Shown here in pieces: positions 17,711-26,852 of a stretch of 64,000 nt of DNA. Position 1 is the first letter of the stretch. Every line of letters starts with the position of its first letter. Source of the stretch: Nitrospira sp. ST-bin5 (GTDB lineage: Bacteria; Nitrospirota; Nitrospiria; Nitrospirales; Nitrospiraceae); contig MSXN01000013.1 of the NCBI GenBank assembly GCA_002083555.1, forward strand, positions 124,001-188,000, read 5' to 3'. The position numbers were made by a program, and so were the translations under genes. The notes beneath the pieces are model-generated. The model did not search any database. It was not told the DNA's origin and saw nothing but the letters and a program-made list of their open reading frames with translations.

Positions 17711-18433
17711 ATGGGACGATTAACCGGCAAAGTGGCGGTTGTCACAGGGAGCAGTAGTGGCATCGGTAAGGCGATTGCCCTCCGCTATGGCGCAGAAGGC
17801 GCGCGGGTCGTCGTGACCGCGCGGCGGCTGGCACTCTGCGAGCAGACGGTGGGACAGATCAAAGCCAAAGGCGGAGAGGCCTGGGCGATCCAAACCGACG
17901 TGGCCGATGAGCAGCAGGTTGCGCGACTGATCGCGGAGACGGTAAAGCGCTACGGGAGATTGGATGTGCTGGTGAATAACGCCGGCATCATCGCTGGTGG
18001 GCGGCGACTGGCCGAGACGAGCACGAAGGATTTCGATGCGGTCATGAATGTGAATCTGCGCGGGACCTTCTTCTGTTGCCGGGCGGGATTTACACAGATG
18101 AAGCAGCAGGGTGGGGGCACCATCATTAATATGTCGAGCGTGGCCGGTGTGCAGGCCTGGGCCGGAACCGGCACCTATAGTGCCTCGAAGCACGGGATCA
18201 TGGCGTTGACCAAATCGCTGGCCGATGAAGGCCGCGCGCACAGCATCAAGGTCACCGCCATCTGTCCGGGTGGCGTGGCCGACGAACTGGTCGATGCCTC
18301 ACCGGATGACATTTTGCGCAGCGAAAAGATCGATCCGTTCGACATCGCCGAAGCGGCGGTCTATCTGGCGACGTTGAGTAAGCACACCGTCGTACACCAG
18401 ATCGTGATCGATCGGCTCGGCGCGGATTGGTAA
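17711..18433 (+). CDS. Classical short-chain dehydrogenase/reductase
   Basis: 240 residues with the complete classical SDR signature: TGSSSGIG (12-19), NNAG (89-92), Asn114, Ser143, Tyr156 and Lys160. The Arg/Ala after strand 2 (VTARR) predicts NADP(H) preference. The C-terminus (TVVHQIVIDRLGADW) is shorter than in FabG-type enzymes. The substrate is an unknown alcohol or ketone. The start has CACGAGG upstream. Confidence 0.88.
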   Translation: MGRLTGKVAVVTGSSSGIGKAIALRYGAEGARVVVTARRLALCEQTVGQIKAKGGEAWAIQTDVADEQQVARLIAETVKRYGRLDVLVNNAGIIAGGRRLAETSTKDFDAVMNVNLRGTFFCCRAGFTQMKQQGGGTIINMSSVAGVQAWAGTGTYSASKHGIMALTKSLADEGRAHSIKVTAICPGGVADELVDASPDDILRSEKIDPFDIAEAAVYLATLSKHTVVHQIVIDRLGADW

Positions 18434-18592
18434 GGGGGCGATCGAGGCAGGGGCGAGGGGCCGCAAACGTACTACGGAAACTGTCGTGGTCTTGTGCTAG
18501 CATAAGAACGTCTTTTTCAGTTCGCCGGTCTGGCCGGACCCGGCGAGTGAGAGTCCTACAGGCCGTCGTGTGTTCATCGTTGGGTAACCATC

Positions 18593-19792
18593 ATGCCGTT
18601 AATTCCCGAACCTCTGCACCATCGACTCATCCAGTTGCGCCGTGTGCTTCATGAGTATCCTGAACTTAGCGGGCAGGAGGCCAACACGGCGGCAGTGATT
18701 TGTAAATTTCTCGAGGGACTCGCTATCAAGTATAGAGCCCACGTTGCCGGCCATGGCGTCGTGGCCGAGATTCCCGGGCGCGCTGGAGTTCCCTGCGTCG
18801 TCTTGCGGGCCGATATGGACGCGCTGCCGATTCAGGAAGACACTGGCCTGGAATTCGCGTCGGTCCATGACGGCATCATGCACGCCTGCGGGCATGATGG
18901 GCACACCACCATGCTGCTGGGCGCCGCCGCCTTGCTCTCGGAGGAGAAAGACCTGCCCGCTCCGGTGCGGTTGATTTTTCAGCCGGCCGAGGAAAAAGGC
19001 ATCGGCGCGTTGGCCATGATTCACGCCGGCGCGTTGGAGGGGGCGGGCATGATCTTCGGCGGGCATCTCGACCGTCACTATCATCCGGGAGGCATTGTCG
19101 TGGCCGAGGGCGCCGTCAACGCCTCGTCGGATAATTTCACGATCGAGATCATCGGACAGGGTGCGCACGGCGCGCGTCCCCATGAGAGCATCGACGCGGT
19201 CGTGGTCGGGAGCCTCATGATCATGGCATTGCAGACGATCGTCTCGCGCGAAGTCGATCCGGCCCGGCCGTCAGTGGTTTCCGTGGGACAGTTCCATGCG
19301 GGAACTGCCCCGAACGTCATCGCCGGGCAGGCCAAGCTGGAGGGGACTGTCCGCGCGCAGGATCCCACGGTCAGACAACAACTTCTGGCCTCCATCCGCC
19401 GCATCGCCGAATCGATCGCTCAACTGCACGGCGCCAAGATTCAGGTTGTGGTCACGGAAGGGACGCCGCCCCTGATTAATACGCCGGACATGGCCAGTCT
19501 CGCGCGTCGTGCGGCGGTGACGGCCGTGGGGGAGGCCAACGTCTTGCCGCTCAAGACGGCCAACATGGGGGCGGAGGATTTCAGCTACTACATGGAAAAG
19601 ATACCGGGGGCCTATGTCCGGTTCGGCGGGCAAGTGCCCGGCAAGGAGGGGTATCCCGCCCATTCCAGCAAGTTCGATTTCGACGAGCAGGCGTTAGCCG
19701 TCGGCGCGGCCTATTTTCAGGCCGTTGCCAGAATCGCGGGCCAGCGGCTCAGCGAACAGACCACCCGTCCCTTACCCTGCATGCAGGTCTGA
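18593..19792 (+). CDS. M20-family metallo-amidohydrolase
   Basis: 399 residues of the M20D (amidohydrolase, hippurate hydrolase/N-acyl-amino-acid deacylase) type. Metal-binding elements are visible: RADMDALP (about 78-85), the HACGHDGHT block (about 101-109) and the GAEDFSYY block near residue 327; a dimerisation domain lies between. Likely hydrolyses N-acyl amino acids; the substrate is open. A GNAT-cNMP fusion gene starts one base after its stop, so the two are coupled: one removes and the other may add acyl groups. Confidence 0.9.
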   Translation: MPLIPEPLHHRLIQLRRVLHEYPELSGQEANTAAVICKFLEGLAIKYRAHVAGHGVVAEIPGRAGVPCVVLRADMDALPIQEDTGLEFASVHDGIMHACGHDGHTTMLLGAAALLSEEKDLPAPVRLIFQPAEEKGIGALAMIHAGALEGAGMIFGGHLDRHYHPGGIVVAEGAVNASSDNFTIEIIGQGAHGARPHESIDAVVVGSLMIMALQTIVSREVDPARPSVVSVGQFHAGTAPNVIAGQAKLEGTVRAQDPTVRQQLLASIRRIAESIAQLHGAKIQVVVTEGTPPLINTPDMASLARRAAVTAVGEANVLPLKTANMGAEDFSYYMEKIPGAYVRFGGQVPGKEGYPAHSSKFDFDEQALAVGAAYFQAVARIAGQRLSEQTTRPLPCMQV

Positions 19793-19793
19793 C

Positions 19794-21449
19794 ATGATTC
19801 GGGTCAGAGAAGCCCGTGAAGAAGATGTCGGTCAGATCCGCGAGATCTTTCTCGCCGTCTACGGCGCCGACTACCCACACCACGAAGTCTACGACGAACT
19901 TTGGCTGAAGCGCTCGGTCTTCACGGACGACGCGCTCATCCTGGTCGCCGAAGATACGGACGTCAACAGAGTGATCGGCACCGCCTCCGTGCTCTTCGAC
20001 TTCGGAGCCCATTCCGATCTCGTGGGCGAGTTCGGCCGCCTCGCCGTGCATCCGGACTATCGCCGGCTGCAAGTCGGCAAGCTGCTGATGGACAAGCGGC
20101 TCGAAGCCATTCAGAACCGCTTGCACGTCGGCCTGGTCGTGGCGCGCACCGTCCATCCCTATGCCCAGCGGATTAGCCTTTCCCATGGATTTATTGCTGC
20201 CGGATTTCTTCCGCTGAAACATTTCTTTCACCACCGTGAGAGCTTCGCCCTCCTCGCCCGCTATTTCGGCGATGCGCTGATCTTGCGCCGTAACAATCCC
20301 CGAATCATCCCCGAGGCCTATGCGCTGGCCAATCTCGTCATGAGTCAGCCGCCGCTCACACCGGATTTCATTGTCGACGAAGATGCCGCGCCCTATCCGT
20401 CCGGGGGCATCTACACGATCGAACAGCTGCAGGCGGAAGGCTATCCGGCCCTCTTGCGCATCGAGCGGGGGCGGGTGCGGAACCGGGAGATCTTCGGCCC
20501 CATGCGGCTGGATTACGGATTTTTCAAACTCCATTCGAGGCAGACCAGTTACTTTCTGGCCCGCTCGGGCGGCCACATCGTCGGGGCGATCGGCTATACG
20601 ATGGATCCGGTCGAACATACGGTCCGTGTGTTTGAGTTGATCGCGCTGGCCGACGATGTCGTGCGGTTTCTGCTCGTTGAACTAGAACGGAAATGCCGGG
20701 AGGAGATGGGGATTGAATACATCGAGGTCGATGTCAGCGCCTATGCGCCACGAATGCAGCGCACGCTTCTGGAACTGAACTTTCTCCCGGTTGCTTATGT
20801 GCCGGCCATGGTGTTTTACCAGGTGGAGCGGCTCGACATCGTGAAGATGGTACGGCTGAACAAGTTGCAGGATCTTGGGCCGCTCGCGCTGACCGAACCG
20901 GTTCAGGCCGTCGCCGACGTCGTGATGCGCGGGTTCTCCACCTGCGTGATTGCCCCGCGCATGGCGCAAGCCATCAAGGAGATCCCATTGTTCCACGGCC
21001 TGAACAGCGAGCAGGCAATCAGGCTGGCGGGAATCTGCACGGTTCGGGAATGGCACCCGGGGGACGGTCTCTTTGCCGAGCACGATCCGACGGACCGGCT
21101 GTATCTGGTGCTGCAGGGACAAGTCATCATCAGCGGCGGCAGCCCGCCGGTGACGTTCGGGACCGTTCGAACCGGAGAGACCTGCGGGGAAGTGTCACTC
21201 CTCTCGGCCCGGCCCCATTCCGCTACGGCCACGGCGGAGGGCCCTGTTGAAGCGGCCGAACTGCTCCAGCGCGATTTGGCCGATCTCATCCGCCAGCGTC
21301 CCGACATCGGCGTCATCATCTACCGCAATCTGGCCGTCGGCCTTGGCCACAAGCTCCTGCGCTCCGGTAATTCCAAGCGGGCCCATGAACCTGCCGATTC
21401 GGAAGTGCTCCATTTCACCTCAGATGGCGTCTCACACGGAACCCAATAG
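19794..21449 (+). CDS. GNAT-GNAT acetyltransferase fused to a cyclic-nucleotide-binding domain
   Basis: 551 residues from the ATG one base after the amidohydrolase stop. Residues 1-165 are a GNAT domain with acetyl-CoA loop YRRLQVGK (a degenerate R-x-x-G-x-G), residues about 230-350 look like a second, weaker GNAT fold, and residues about 395-515 form a cNMP-binding domain. Its cassette is CGEVSLL followed by PHSAT: Glu466 is present but the phosphate-binding Arg is His475. The order is reversed relative to the mycobacterial cAMP-controlled lysine acetyltransferases (CNB first). cAMP binding is therefore uncertain; an altered ligand or a structural role is possible. Confidence 0.87.
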   Translation: MIRVREAREEDVGQIREIFLAVYGADYPHHEVYDELWLKRSVFTDDALILVAEDTDVNRVIGTASVLFDFGAHSDLVGEFGRLAVHPDYRRLQVGKLLMDKRLEAIQNRLHVGLVVARTVHPYAQRISLSHGFIAAGFLPLKHFFHHRESFALLARYFGDALILRRNNPRIIPEAYALANLVMSQPPLTPDFIVDEDAAPYPSGGIYTIEQLQAEGYPALLRIERGRVRNREIFGPMRLDYGFFKLHSRQTSYFLARSGGHIVGAIGYTMDPVEHTVRVFELIALADDVVRFLLVELERKCREEMGIEYIEVDVSAYAPRMQRTLLELNFLPVAYVPAMVFYQVERLDIVKMVRLNKLQDLGPLALTEPVQAVADVVMRGFSTCVIAPRMAQAIKEIPLFHGLNSEQAIRLAGICTVREWHPGDGLFAEHDPTDRLYLVLQGQVIISGGSPPVTFGTVRTGETCGEVSLLSARPHSATATAEGPVEAAELLQRDLADLIRQRPDIGVIIYRNLAVGLGHKLLRSGNSKRAHEPADSEVLHFTSDGVSHGTQ

Positions 21450-21454
21450 TGTGT

Positions 21455-22351
21455 TTATCTGGCCTGCCGGATTGTCCTGCTTCCCGAGGCCAGGTGTGCG
21501 AACTGCTGTTTCAATCCATTGATACGCGCCAGGTAGGTCGTCACGTCGTGGTCGCCGCAGCGCTGGTGGGGGAGGAGCCGGAACCCGCGCCTCGCGAACT
21601 CCTGGCCCGCTCCCGCTCCGCAGACGTGAATGATAGCCGCGAGGTCCTGCTTCTTCTGGAGCGTCGCCGAGACGGCCCGTCGGTAACCCATTGCGCCGGC
21701 GACATTGCGGTCGAGCAGCGCGGCCGTCATCTCGATTGCATGACTCGGCACGACGCGGGAGTAGAGGCTGTTGAACCAGCAGGACTGGAGATTCTTCCAA
21801 GGGCCGTCTTCGACCACCTCATGATCGTGAATGCAGTAGCGCTTTGCCAGCTGAAACGTGCCGTCGGTGAGCTGGTACATGCCCACTGCGCTTGAGGCCG
21901 GCTGATACCACTCCAGGGGATTCCACGAAGCCCGCCATCGCCAGTAGGTCCGCGCCACGGGGTTGCCCGCGCCTTCGCTCTGGGCCAATGCGGCCAGTAG
22001 TTCCGGGGTGATCACGGCTGTCGCATGTTCACGAAAGAGCGAGCCGTATTCCTGCCAGGTTTTTGCCGGGCTTTTGTCGAGCGCGTTGTCGAGGGGAAAC
22101 AGGACTTCGGTCGGTTTGTTGAAGGCGTGATACGTCCAGTTGACGGCGAGCCACAGCACGAGGAGCAGCGCCGCGCTGACCACGAGGCGCACCGCAGGCG
22201 TGGTTTTGCCCAGAGCCCGAAAGAATGTTCGACACTCCTGCCAGCGGGACCGCACGAATCGGCGTGACCCGGCAAATCTCCGTCGATGGCGGGATCCCCC
22301 CGTTCTGCGGCGAGGTGAACGGGCATTGCGGCGATGGGATCGGGGAGGCAT
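21455..22351 (-). CDS. Membrane-anchored lytic transglycosylase-like protein
   Basis: 298 residues from the chosen ATG at 22349-22351; a longer frame exists. An Arg-rich N-terminus and one membrane helix (about 52-70) lead to a periplasmic SLT-like domain: the LAALAQSEG block carries the likely catalytic Glu, followed by SSAVGMYQLTDGTF, the usual substrate-site segment. It should cleave peptidoglycan glycan strands. Cys residues in the C-terminal half may pair. Its stop is five bases from the convergent GNAT gene stop. Confidence 0.8.
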   Translation of the reverse strand: MPPRSHRRNARSPRRRTGGSRHRRRFAGSRRFVRSRWQECRTFFRALGKTTPAVRLVVSAALLLVLWLAVNWTYHAFNKPTEVLFPLDNALDKSPAKTWQEYGSLFREHATAVITPELLAALAQSEGAGNPVARTYWRWRASWNPLEWYQPASSAVGMYQLTDGTFQLAKRYCIHDHEVVEDGPWKNLQSCWFNSLYSRVVPSHAIEMTAALLDRNVAGAMGYRRAVSATLQKKQDLAAIIHVCGAGAGQEFARRGFRLLPHQRCGDHDVTTYLARINGLKQQFAHLASGSRTIRQAR

Positions 22352-22566
22352 GCCTGTACTATAACTCAAAAATGGAGGGATGCTTTCATGTTGTGAACAG
22401 GGCAGGATTGATGTCGCTCTCGAAACGGTCGACACATACGTTTCTCAAGAAGGAGAGGACGGTCTTCCCATCTTCAGATGGTTCGGTCGGAACCGGGTTG
22501 TGTTGCGGAGGCCTCTAGCGGACCGAGTCGTCGGTTCGTTTCCGCACGGCTCATTACGGGCTGGAT

Positions 22567-23289
22567 CTATGGGAGATCGAAGTTGGTCTCATCTGTATCT
22601 TCAGCGGCCTGAAGGTTCTTGTCGGATAGCGCAACGTAATGGCGAGCCCACGTCAGATACATATATCCGCTGTCGCGCATCACGCCGGCACCCTTGAGTA
22701 GTTTGGCGGTCAACTCGGCATCTTTGCCACTGGCCGTGAGTGTTGCCGCGTGCCGCTCCAGCGCCGGGGAGAATGCCGTCATCAACGCCGACATCTCACC
22801 GATGAGCTGTTGGAGATGCGCTTGCTCACTATCCATGGAGACGTTTCCTTTCCTGAAGGAGGGCAGGGTATCCGTGACGCTTCTTCTCTTCGTCAGCGGC
22901 CGGTGGGCGGGTGTCTCGGGCGGAAGCGGATAGAGTTGTTCGAGTTGCTCGATTAACGGCAGCGTTTCCGCAGTACTGGTCCAGGTCGGTTCGCTGGATG
23001 AGTGGTTCCAGCTCAATGTTTGGATACCCGCGTCTGTCAGTACAGTGCGGATCGTCTCGACCATCGCGTCCAGTGTCGTTTCACTCCAGGGACGGAGATC
23101 GATGACGCGCTTCTCCCGCTCATCGGGTGGGGGGCTTTCCTGGACGAGTACCCAGCATCGGTCGAATAGTGCAGTACGCACGTCATCGGGCACATTGAGT
23201 GAAGTCAGTCGGGAGGTGCACAGCGCCGTGACGAGCAAGACGAACTGAAGGTCCGGCATCCCGGGGCGATCGATATCAAGCGTCTGCAT
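22567..23289 (-). CDS. Hypothetical protein, last gene of the OFOR-beta operon
   Basis: 240 residues, no family recognised. Residues 1-150 are mixed with several Asp/Pro-rich stretches; the last 89 residues, starting at Met152, are helical. A good ribosome site (AGGAAAGGAA) precedes Met152 (codon 22834-22836), so a shorter second product, or a separate small gene fused in frame, is possible. The upstream start also has GGAAAGG. It follows the oxidoreductase subunits on the same strand, 68 bases after a 75-residue gene. Confidence 0.6.
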   Translation of the reverse strand: MQTLDIDRPGMPDLQFVLLVTALCTSRLTSLNVPDDVRTALFDRCWVLVQESPPPDEREKRVIDLRPWSETTLDAMVETIRTVLTDAGIQTLSWNHSSSEPTWTSTAETLPLIEQLEQLYPLPPETPAHRPLTKRRSVTDTLPSFRKGNVSMDSEQAHLQQLIGEMSALMTAFSPALERHAATLTASGKDAELTAKLLKGAGVMRDSGYMYLTWARHYVALSDKNLQAAEDTDETNFDLP

Positions 23290-23357
23290 GATGGCCTTTC
23301 CGGACGGCCGCAGAATCCTTTTCGGCGGTTCCAGGCTTCGGTCATGAATCGCGGTGC

Positions 23358-23585
23358 TTACGTTTCGGCATGGATCTCGAAAAATGCGTCGACGCTTTCC
23401 AGTAACCGCGCTTTGATTTCTTCCGGCGTGCCGTTGATCACGTGCAGGGTGATGTTGCCGGTTGATCCATCGGGCAGGATGATCGGCATGTGCGGATGCG
23501 CCTCTTCCGCACCGGTTCCCCTATCCAGCCGCATGCCGTAGCTCAGCGTAAATAGGGTCTTCGCGCTCGGGGTTGCTGGGTTCAT
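23358..23585 (-). CDS. Small hypothetical protein of the OFOR-beta operon
   Basis: 75 residues starting at the ATG 23583-23585, which has GGAGGT 8 bases upstream; the longer open frame is a shadow of the neighbouring gene. The middle (MPIILPDGSTGNITLHV) is beta-rich and the end helical and acidic. I do not recognise it. Its place between the second beta subunit and the unknown gene suggests a small accessory protein of the oxidoreductase. Confidence 0.65.
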   Translation of the reverse strand: MNPATPSAKTLFTLSYGMRLDRGTGAEEAHPHMPIILPDGSTGNITLHVINGTPEEIKARLLESVDAFFEIHAET

Positions 23586-23688
23586 CGTGATGTACCTCCG
23601 GTCGTATCGTCGGCAGGGCGTGCCGGGTGAAGGGTGGAAGATTTGGATGGTGCGTCGCGCCCGGTTCCCAAATCTTCCGCCCATCCTG

Positions 23689-24579
23689 TCACGCCTGTAC
23701 GACAGCCGCAACCGGCTTCGGCAGGAATTCCTTGTAGCCGTACCGCTCAGCCAGATAAGCCTTGGCTTCGTCGCTGACATACTCGGTGAATTTGTACCGG
23801 TCTTCTTCGACCGTCTTGGCATCCGCCATCACCTGATCGGTCGGGATCGCATACTCGATATTGCAGGAGGTATAGGCCTGAATATAGGTCGGCCCGACTT
23901 CACGGGCGATCAGCACCGCCTTTTTGATGACGCTTTCCACCCGCCGCGGATTATTCGGCACCACGGTGGCGATGTAGGCGCACCCGGCGACTTTGGCCAT
24001 GGCGATCATGTCCATCTTTTCGAACTTCTTGCCGAGCGGTGCCATCTTGAGGACCGCGCCTCTGGTCGTCATGCCGCTTTCCTGCCCGCCGGTGTTGCCG
24101 TAGACCTCGTTGTCCAGCATGATCGTCGTGAACCGTTCTTTTCTGAACCAGGAATGGAGCACTTGCTGGAATCCGATGTCGGCGGTTCCCCCGTCCCCCG
24201 CAATCACCACGACATCCTTGGGTTTGTCGCCGAAGCGAATCCGCAACCCGCGCGACAACCCGCTGGCGACGCCGTTCTGGTCGCCGTAGTTGCCGTATAC
24301 GAAGGGAATCGCCGCCTGCGAAATGGCTAACCGGCCGCATCCGGCCGTGCCGACCGTGATGGTGTCTTCGGGATTGGGAAAGGCAATGATCGCCAACCGG
24401 ATAAACAGGGTCATGGCGCAGCCGGCGCACATGGGGTGCTCCTCGAGAATTTCCTTGAAGCTGCCCATCTGTGAGACGGTCGTTTTCTTTCCGAATGGAC
24501 CGTGCTCCACCATATCCTTATATTCTTTCGGCATGAACGCATCGAACCCTGGGGTGAACTTCACATAATCGAGACTCAT
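23689..24579 (-). CDS. 2-oxoacid:ferredoxin oxidoreductase, beta (thiamine-diphosphate) subunit, copy 2
   Basis: 296 residues from the ATG with GGAGGTG upstream. The fold is the TPP/[4Fe-4S] subunit of pyruvate- or 2-oxoglutarate:ferredoxin oxidoreductases: cluster cysteines Cys51, Cys54, Cys81 and probably Cys239, the TPP/Mg motif GDG (128-130) to Asn157 and the NTGGQES loop (162-168). It would cleave or form 2-oxoacids with CoA and ferredoxin, as in the reductive TCA cycle. No alpha, gamma or delta subunit adjoins it, so it must pair with subunits encoded elsewhere or act as an alternative beta subunit. About 45% similar by eye to the upstream copy. Confidence 0.9.
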   Translation of the reverse strand: MSLDYVKFTPGFDAFMPKEYKDMVEHGPFGKKTTVSQMGSFKEILEEHPMCAGCAMTLFIRLAIIAFPNPEDTITVGTAGCGRLAISQAAIPFVYGNYGDQNGVASGLSRGLRIRFGDKPKDVVVIAGDGGTADIGFQQVLHSWFRKERFTTIMLDNEVYGNTGGQESGMTTRGAVLKMAPLGKKFEKMDMIAMAKVAGCAYIATVVPNNPRRVESVIKKAVLIAREVGPTYIQAYTSCNIEYAIPTDQVMADAKTVEEDRYKFTEYVSDEAKAYLAERYGYKEFLPKPVAAVVQA

Positions 24580-24625
24580 CTGGCACCTCCGCTCGTTGTG
24601 TAGGCCGCAGCTGCGGCGGTCCTTG

Positions 24626-25531
24626 TTATGCCTGGGATGACGCCAACTGCTTCGCGGCGTCTTTCTTTTCTTTTGCCTTCGCGGCGAGTTCGGCAATAAG
24701 TTCCTTGGCCGGCTCGCTCATGTATTCCTTGTAAGCGAATCGCTCGCTCGGCTTTTCCGCGTCGCGCATTTCTTGTAACCCTTCCTGGCTATCCTTGCCG
24801 ATTTCGAGAATACAGGGGGTATACAGCTGCACGTAGGTGGGACCGATCTCGCGCGCCACGAGCACGGCGTTCCGGATCACTTTCTCCACCAGGGAGGGTT
24901 TGCTCACCGTGCAGTTTACGACGTAGTGGCAGCCGGCCTCCCGCGCAATTTCAGGAAGACGCACCTTGTCGAAGCTCTTGCCCATCGGAGCCATTTTGGC
25001 CACGAAGCCTTTTTGCATGAGCCCGCTTTCCTGGCCGCCGGTATTGGCATACAACTCATTGTCGAAACAGATCGTGGTGAACTTTTCCTGGCGAAACCAC
25101 GCCTGCAAGGTCATATCGAGTCCGATGTCCACTGTTGCGCCGTCGCCGGCCAGCACGACCACATCCTTGATCCGGCCGGGGAACCGGACGGTCAACGCCC
25201 GCTTCAGGCCTGATGCCACGGCATTCTGATTGCCGAACAGCGAATGGATATTGTGCAAGGCGACATGGGGGAAGACGAGGCTGGTGCAGCCGGTCGATCC
25301 GACCATGACCGTATCTTCGGGATTGGGGAGCGAAGCCAAAATATAGCGGAAGGCCATGGACTCCGGACAGCCGGCGCAGAGCGAATGCTGCTCGATGAGT
25401 TCCTTGGCTGTCCCGATATCCTTCCATCCCCGGTCTTCCTTGCCGTAGGTGGCCTTGGTCACGAGGTCCTGATATTCCGGCGGCATGATGTCGTAGAGGT
25501 CCGGAGAAATCGTGATGCGTTCCTTGCTCAT
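24626..25531 (-). CDS. 2-oxoacid:ferredoxin oxidoreductase, beta (thiamine-diphosphate) subunit, copy 1
   Basis: 301 residues from the ATG with GGGAGGAG upstream. Cluster cysteines Cys52, Cys55, Cys82 and probably Cys240, TPP motif GDG (129-131) to Asn158, and NTGGQES (163-169). It differs from copy 2 in the substrate-side loops (CTSLVFPHVALHNIHS against CGRLAISQAAIPFVYG), which hints at a different 2-oxoacid. It follows the IscA-like gene by 55 bases and precedes copy 2 by 46, in one operon. The lack of neighbouring alpha and gamma subunits is the oddity. Confidence 0.9.
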   Translation of the reverse strand: MSKERITISPDLYDIMPPEYQDLVTKATYGKEDRGWKDIGTAKELIEQHSLCAGCPESMAFRYILASLPNPEDTVMVGSTGCTSLVFPHVALHNIHSLFGNQNAVASGLKRALTVRFPGRIKDVVVLAGDGATVDIGLDMTLQAWFRQEKFTTICFDNELYANTGGQESGLMQKGFVAKMAPMGKSFDKVRLPEIAREAGCHYVVNCTVSKPSLVEKVIRNAVLVAREIGPTYVQLYTPCILEIGKDSQEGLQEMRDAEKPSERFAYKEYMSEPAKELIAELAAKAKEKKDAAKQLASSQA

Positions 25532-25586
25532 ATATAGCTCCTCCCAGCCTGGCTGAGTTTCAATGTTGATACCGGGCACACTGACA

Positions 25587-25907
25587 TTAGGCGCTGAAGG
25601 AACTGCCGCATCCGCAGGTCGTTTTCGCTTGCGGATTCTTGATCGCAAACCCTGACCCCTGCACGCTATCCGTATAATCGACTTCGCAGCCGACCAGCAG
25701 CGGGGCGCTCTGGGAGTCCATGATGACTTTGACGTCGCCCATTTCCACGACGGTGTCGTCCTCGCTCATCTTGGACTCGAAGGCCATTCCGTACTGATAG
25801 CCGTGGCAGCCTCCGCCTTTCACGTAGACGCGCAGGCCGATCGTATCCTGCTCTTCCCGCATCAGTTCTCGAATCTTCTCTTCAGCCGTTGAGGTCACTG
25901 TAATCAT
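25587..25907 (-). CDS. A-type Fe-S cluster carrier (IscA/ErpA/HesB family)
   Basis: 106 residues with the three conserved cysteines of the family, Cys34 (GGCHGYQYG), Cys98 and Cys100 (CGCG). It delivers Fe-S clusters to apoproteins. It heads the operon of two [4Fe-4S]-containing oxidoreductase subunits, which are its likely clients. AGGAGA precedes the start. Confidence 0.92.
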   Translation of the reverse strand: MITVTSTAEEKIRELMREEQDTIGLRVYVKGGGCHGYQYGMAFESKMSEDDTVVEMGDVKVIMDSQSAPLLVGCEVDYTDSVQGSGFAIKNPQAKTTCGCGSSFSA

Positions 25908-26312
25908 GGCGATATCTCCTGTACTGATATGTAAAGTCTGCTCGATGCCTCAAACGAGGCGCGCGTGGAAGTCCCGTTCGACACCGGAATCAGAAAACGT
26001 TTCCGGTTACGGAGAGACTGGAACAAGAGGGAGTGAAAGAACCGCTGGCGTAGGAAGCGGCGGAGACCGGGGAATCAGTCGCGCAGAGCAGATTGCTGGG
26101 GCGCGAGGGATGGGACAGTCAGCGGGGCTTGAGACGTCACTAACATCACCCTGGGCGCAAATGAGGCCATAGTCAAGCGCTATTAAGGGTAAGGTCACGC
26201 CGGTGATTCAGCGATTGTCCTGAGGTATTGGCCGGGGAATCAGGTGGGGCCGTTGTGTAAGCGTTCTGGTTTCCCGGGGGAAGGCTGGTTTTCGGTGAAG
26301 GTGGCCTGCCGA
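25908..26312. other. Leader of the IscA-OFOR operon and 3' end of the PilZ gene
   Basis: No gene is seen in these 405 bases. Two inverted repeats stand out: a 16-base imperfect palindrome at 25946-25961, 39 bases before the IscA start, and a 7-base stem at 25983-25989 with 26001-26007. The first resembles another palindrome at 30652-30667. Confidence 0.4.
25946..25961. promoter_or_regulatory. Palindromic candidate operator before the IscA-OFOR operon
   Basis: TGCCTC, four bases, GAGGC: half-sites shared with the palindrome at 30652-30667 (12 of 16 bases identical). It lies 39 bases upstream of the IscA-like start codon, where a regulator could act. No protein is known to bind it. Confidence 0.25.
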
Positions 26313-26639
26313 TCAGCTACGACCGGGTTGGCTTGCGAGCTGTTGGAGGGTGCCGTCCAGTCGTTCTCGATGAGGAGAGGCGAGCGACGGGAACTCGATT
26401 CCAATTCCATGGGCCCCGGCCCAGCGGATGGTGGCGCGCTGGATTAGTACGGGAACTGCTTCGTCACTGAGGTAGAGGAGTAGATCCACTCGTGTGCCGG
26501 CAACGACCTGTACGGAACTTTCGAGCCGGCACCCTTTGCGTGAGAGATCCACGGAGTTCGTGATCGTATGGGGATGGTTCTGATAGACCAGCGTGCCGGA
26601 GAATGACGCATGGTAGCGGGGGTGTTGTCGCAGGACCAT
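26313..26639 (-). CDS. PilZ-domain protein (c-di-GMP receptor)
   Basis: 108 residues, a single PilZ domain. Both c-di-GMP signatures are intact: R-x-x-x-R at Arg4-Arg8 and D-x-S-x-x-G at Asp31-Gly36. It is a stand-alone adaptor whose target is unknown. GAGGTGA precedes the start codon. It is divergent from the NTF2-like gene. Confidence 0.88.
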   Translation of the reverse strand: MVLRQHPRYHASFSGTLVYQNHPHTITNSVDLSRKGCRLESSVQVVAGTRVDLLLYLSDEAVPVLIQRATIRWAGAHGIGIEFPSLASPHRERLDGTLQQLASQPGRS

Positions 26640-26852
26640 AGGTCACCTCGTAGCCGGCCGTGGTTCGATGCGGTGGATCTTTTGACCGGGATAGTGCAGG
26701 TGCGATGCCTGAGCTGAATCCTGCGAGGTCGCGTATTTCCCGTCTGTTGCGCCGAAAGGCTCTGTAGAGGACGAGATTCGCCGTTCTTTGCTGTGCGTCA
26801 GTGAAGGGGCAGGGCCACACCGAGAGGGCCTACGGCGATCACAAGGCCTGAG

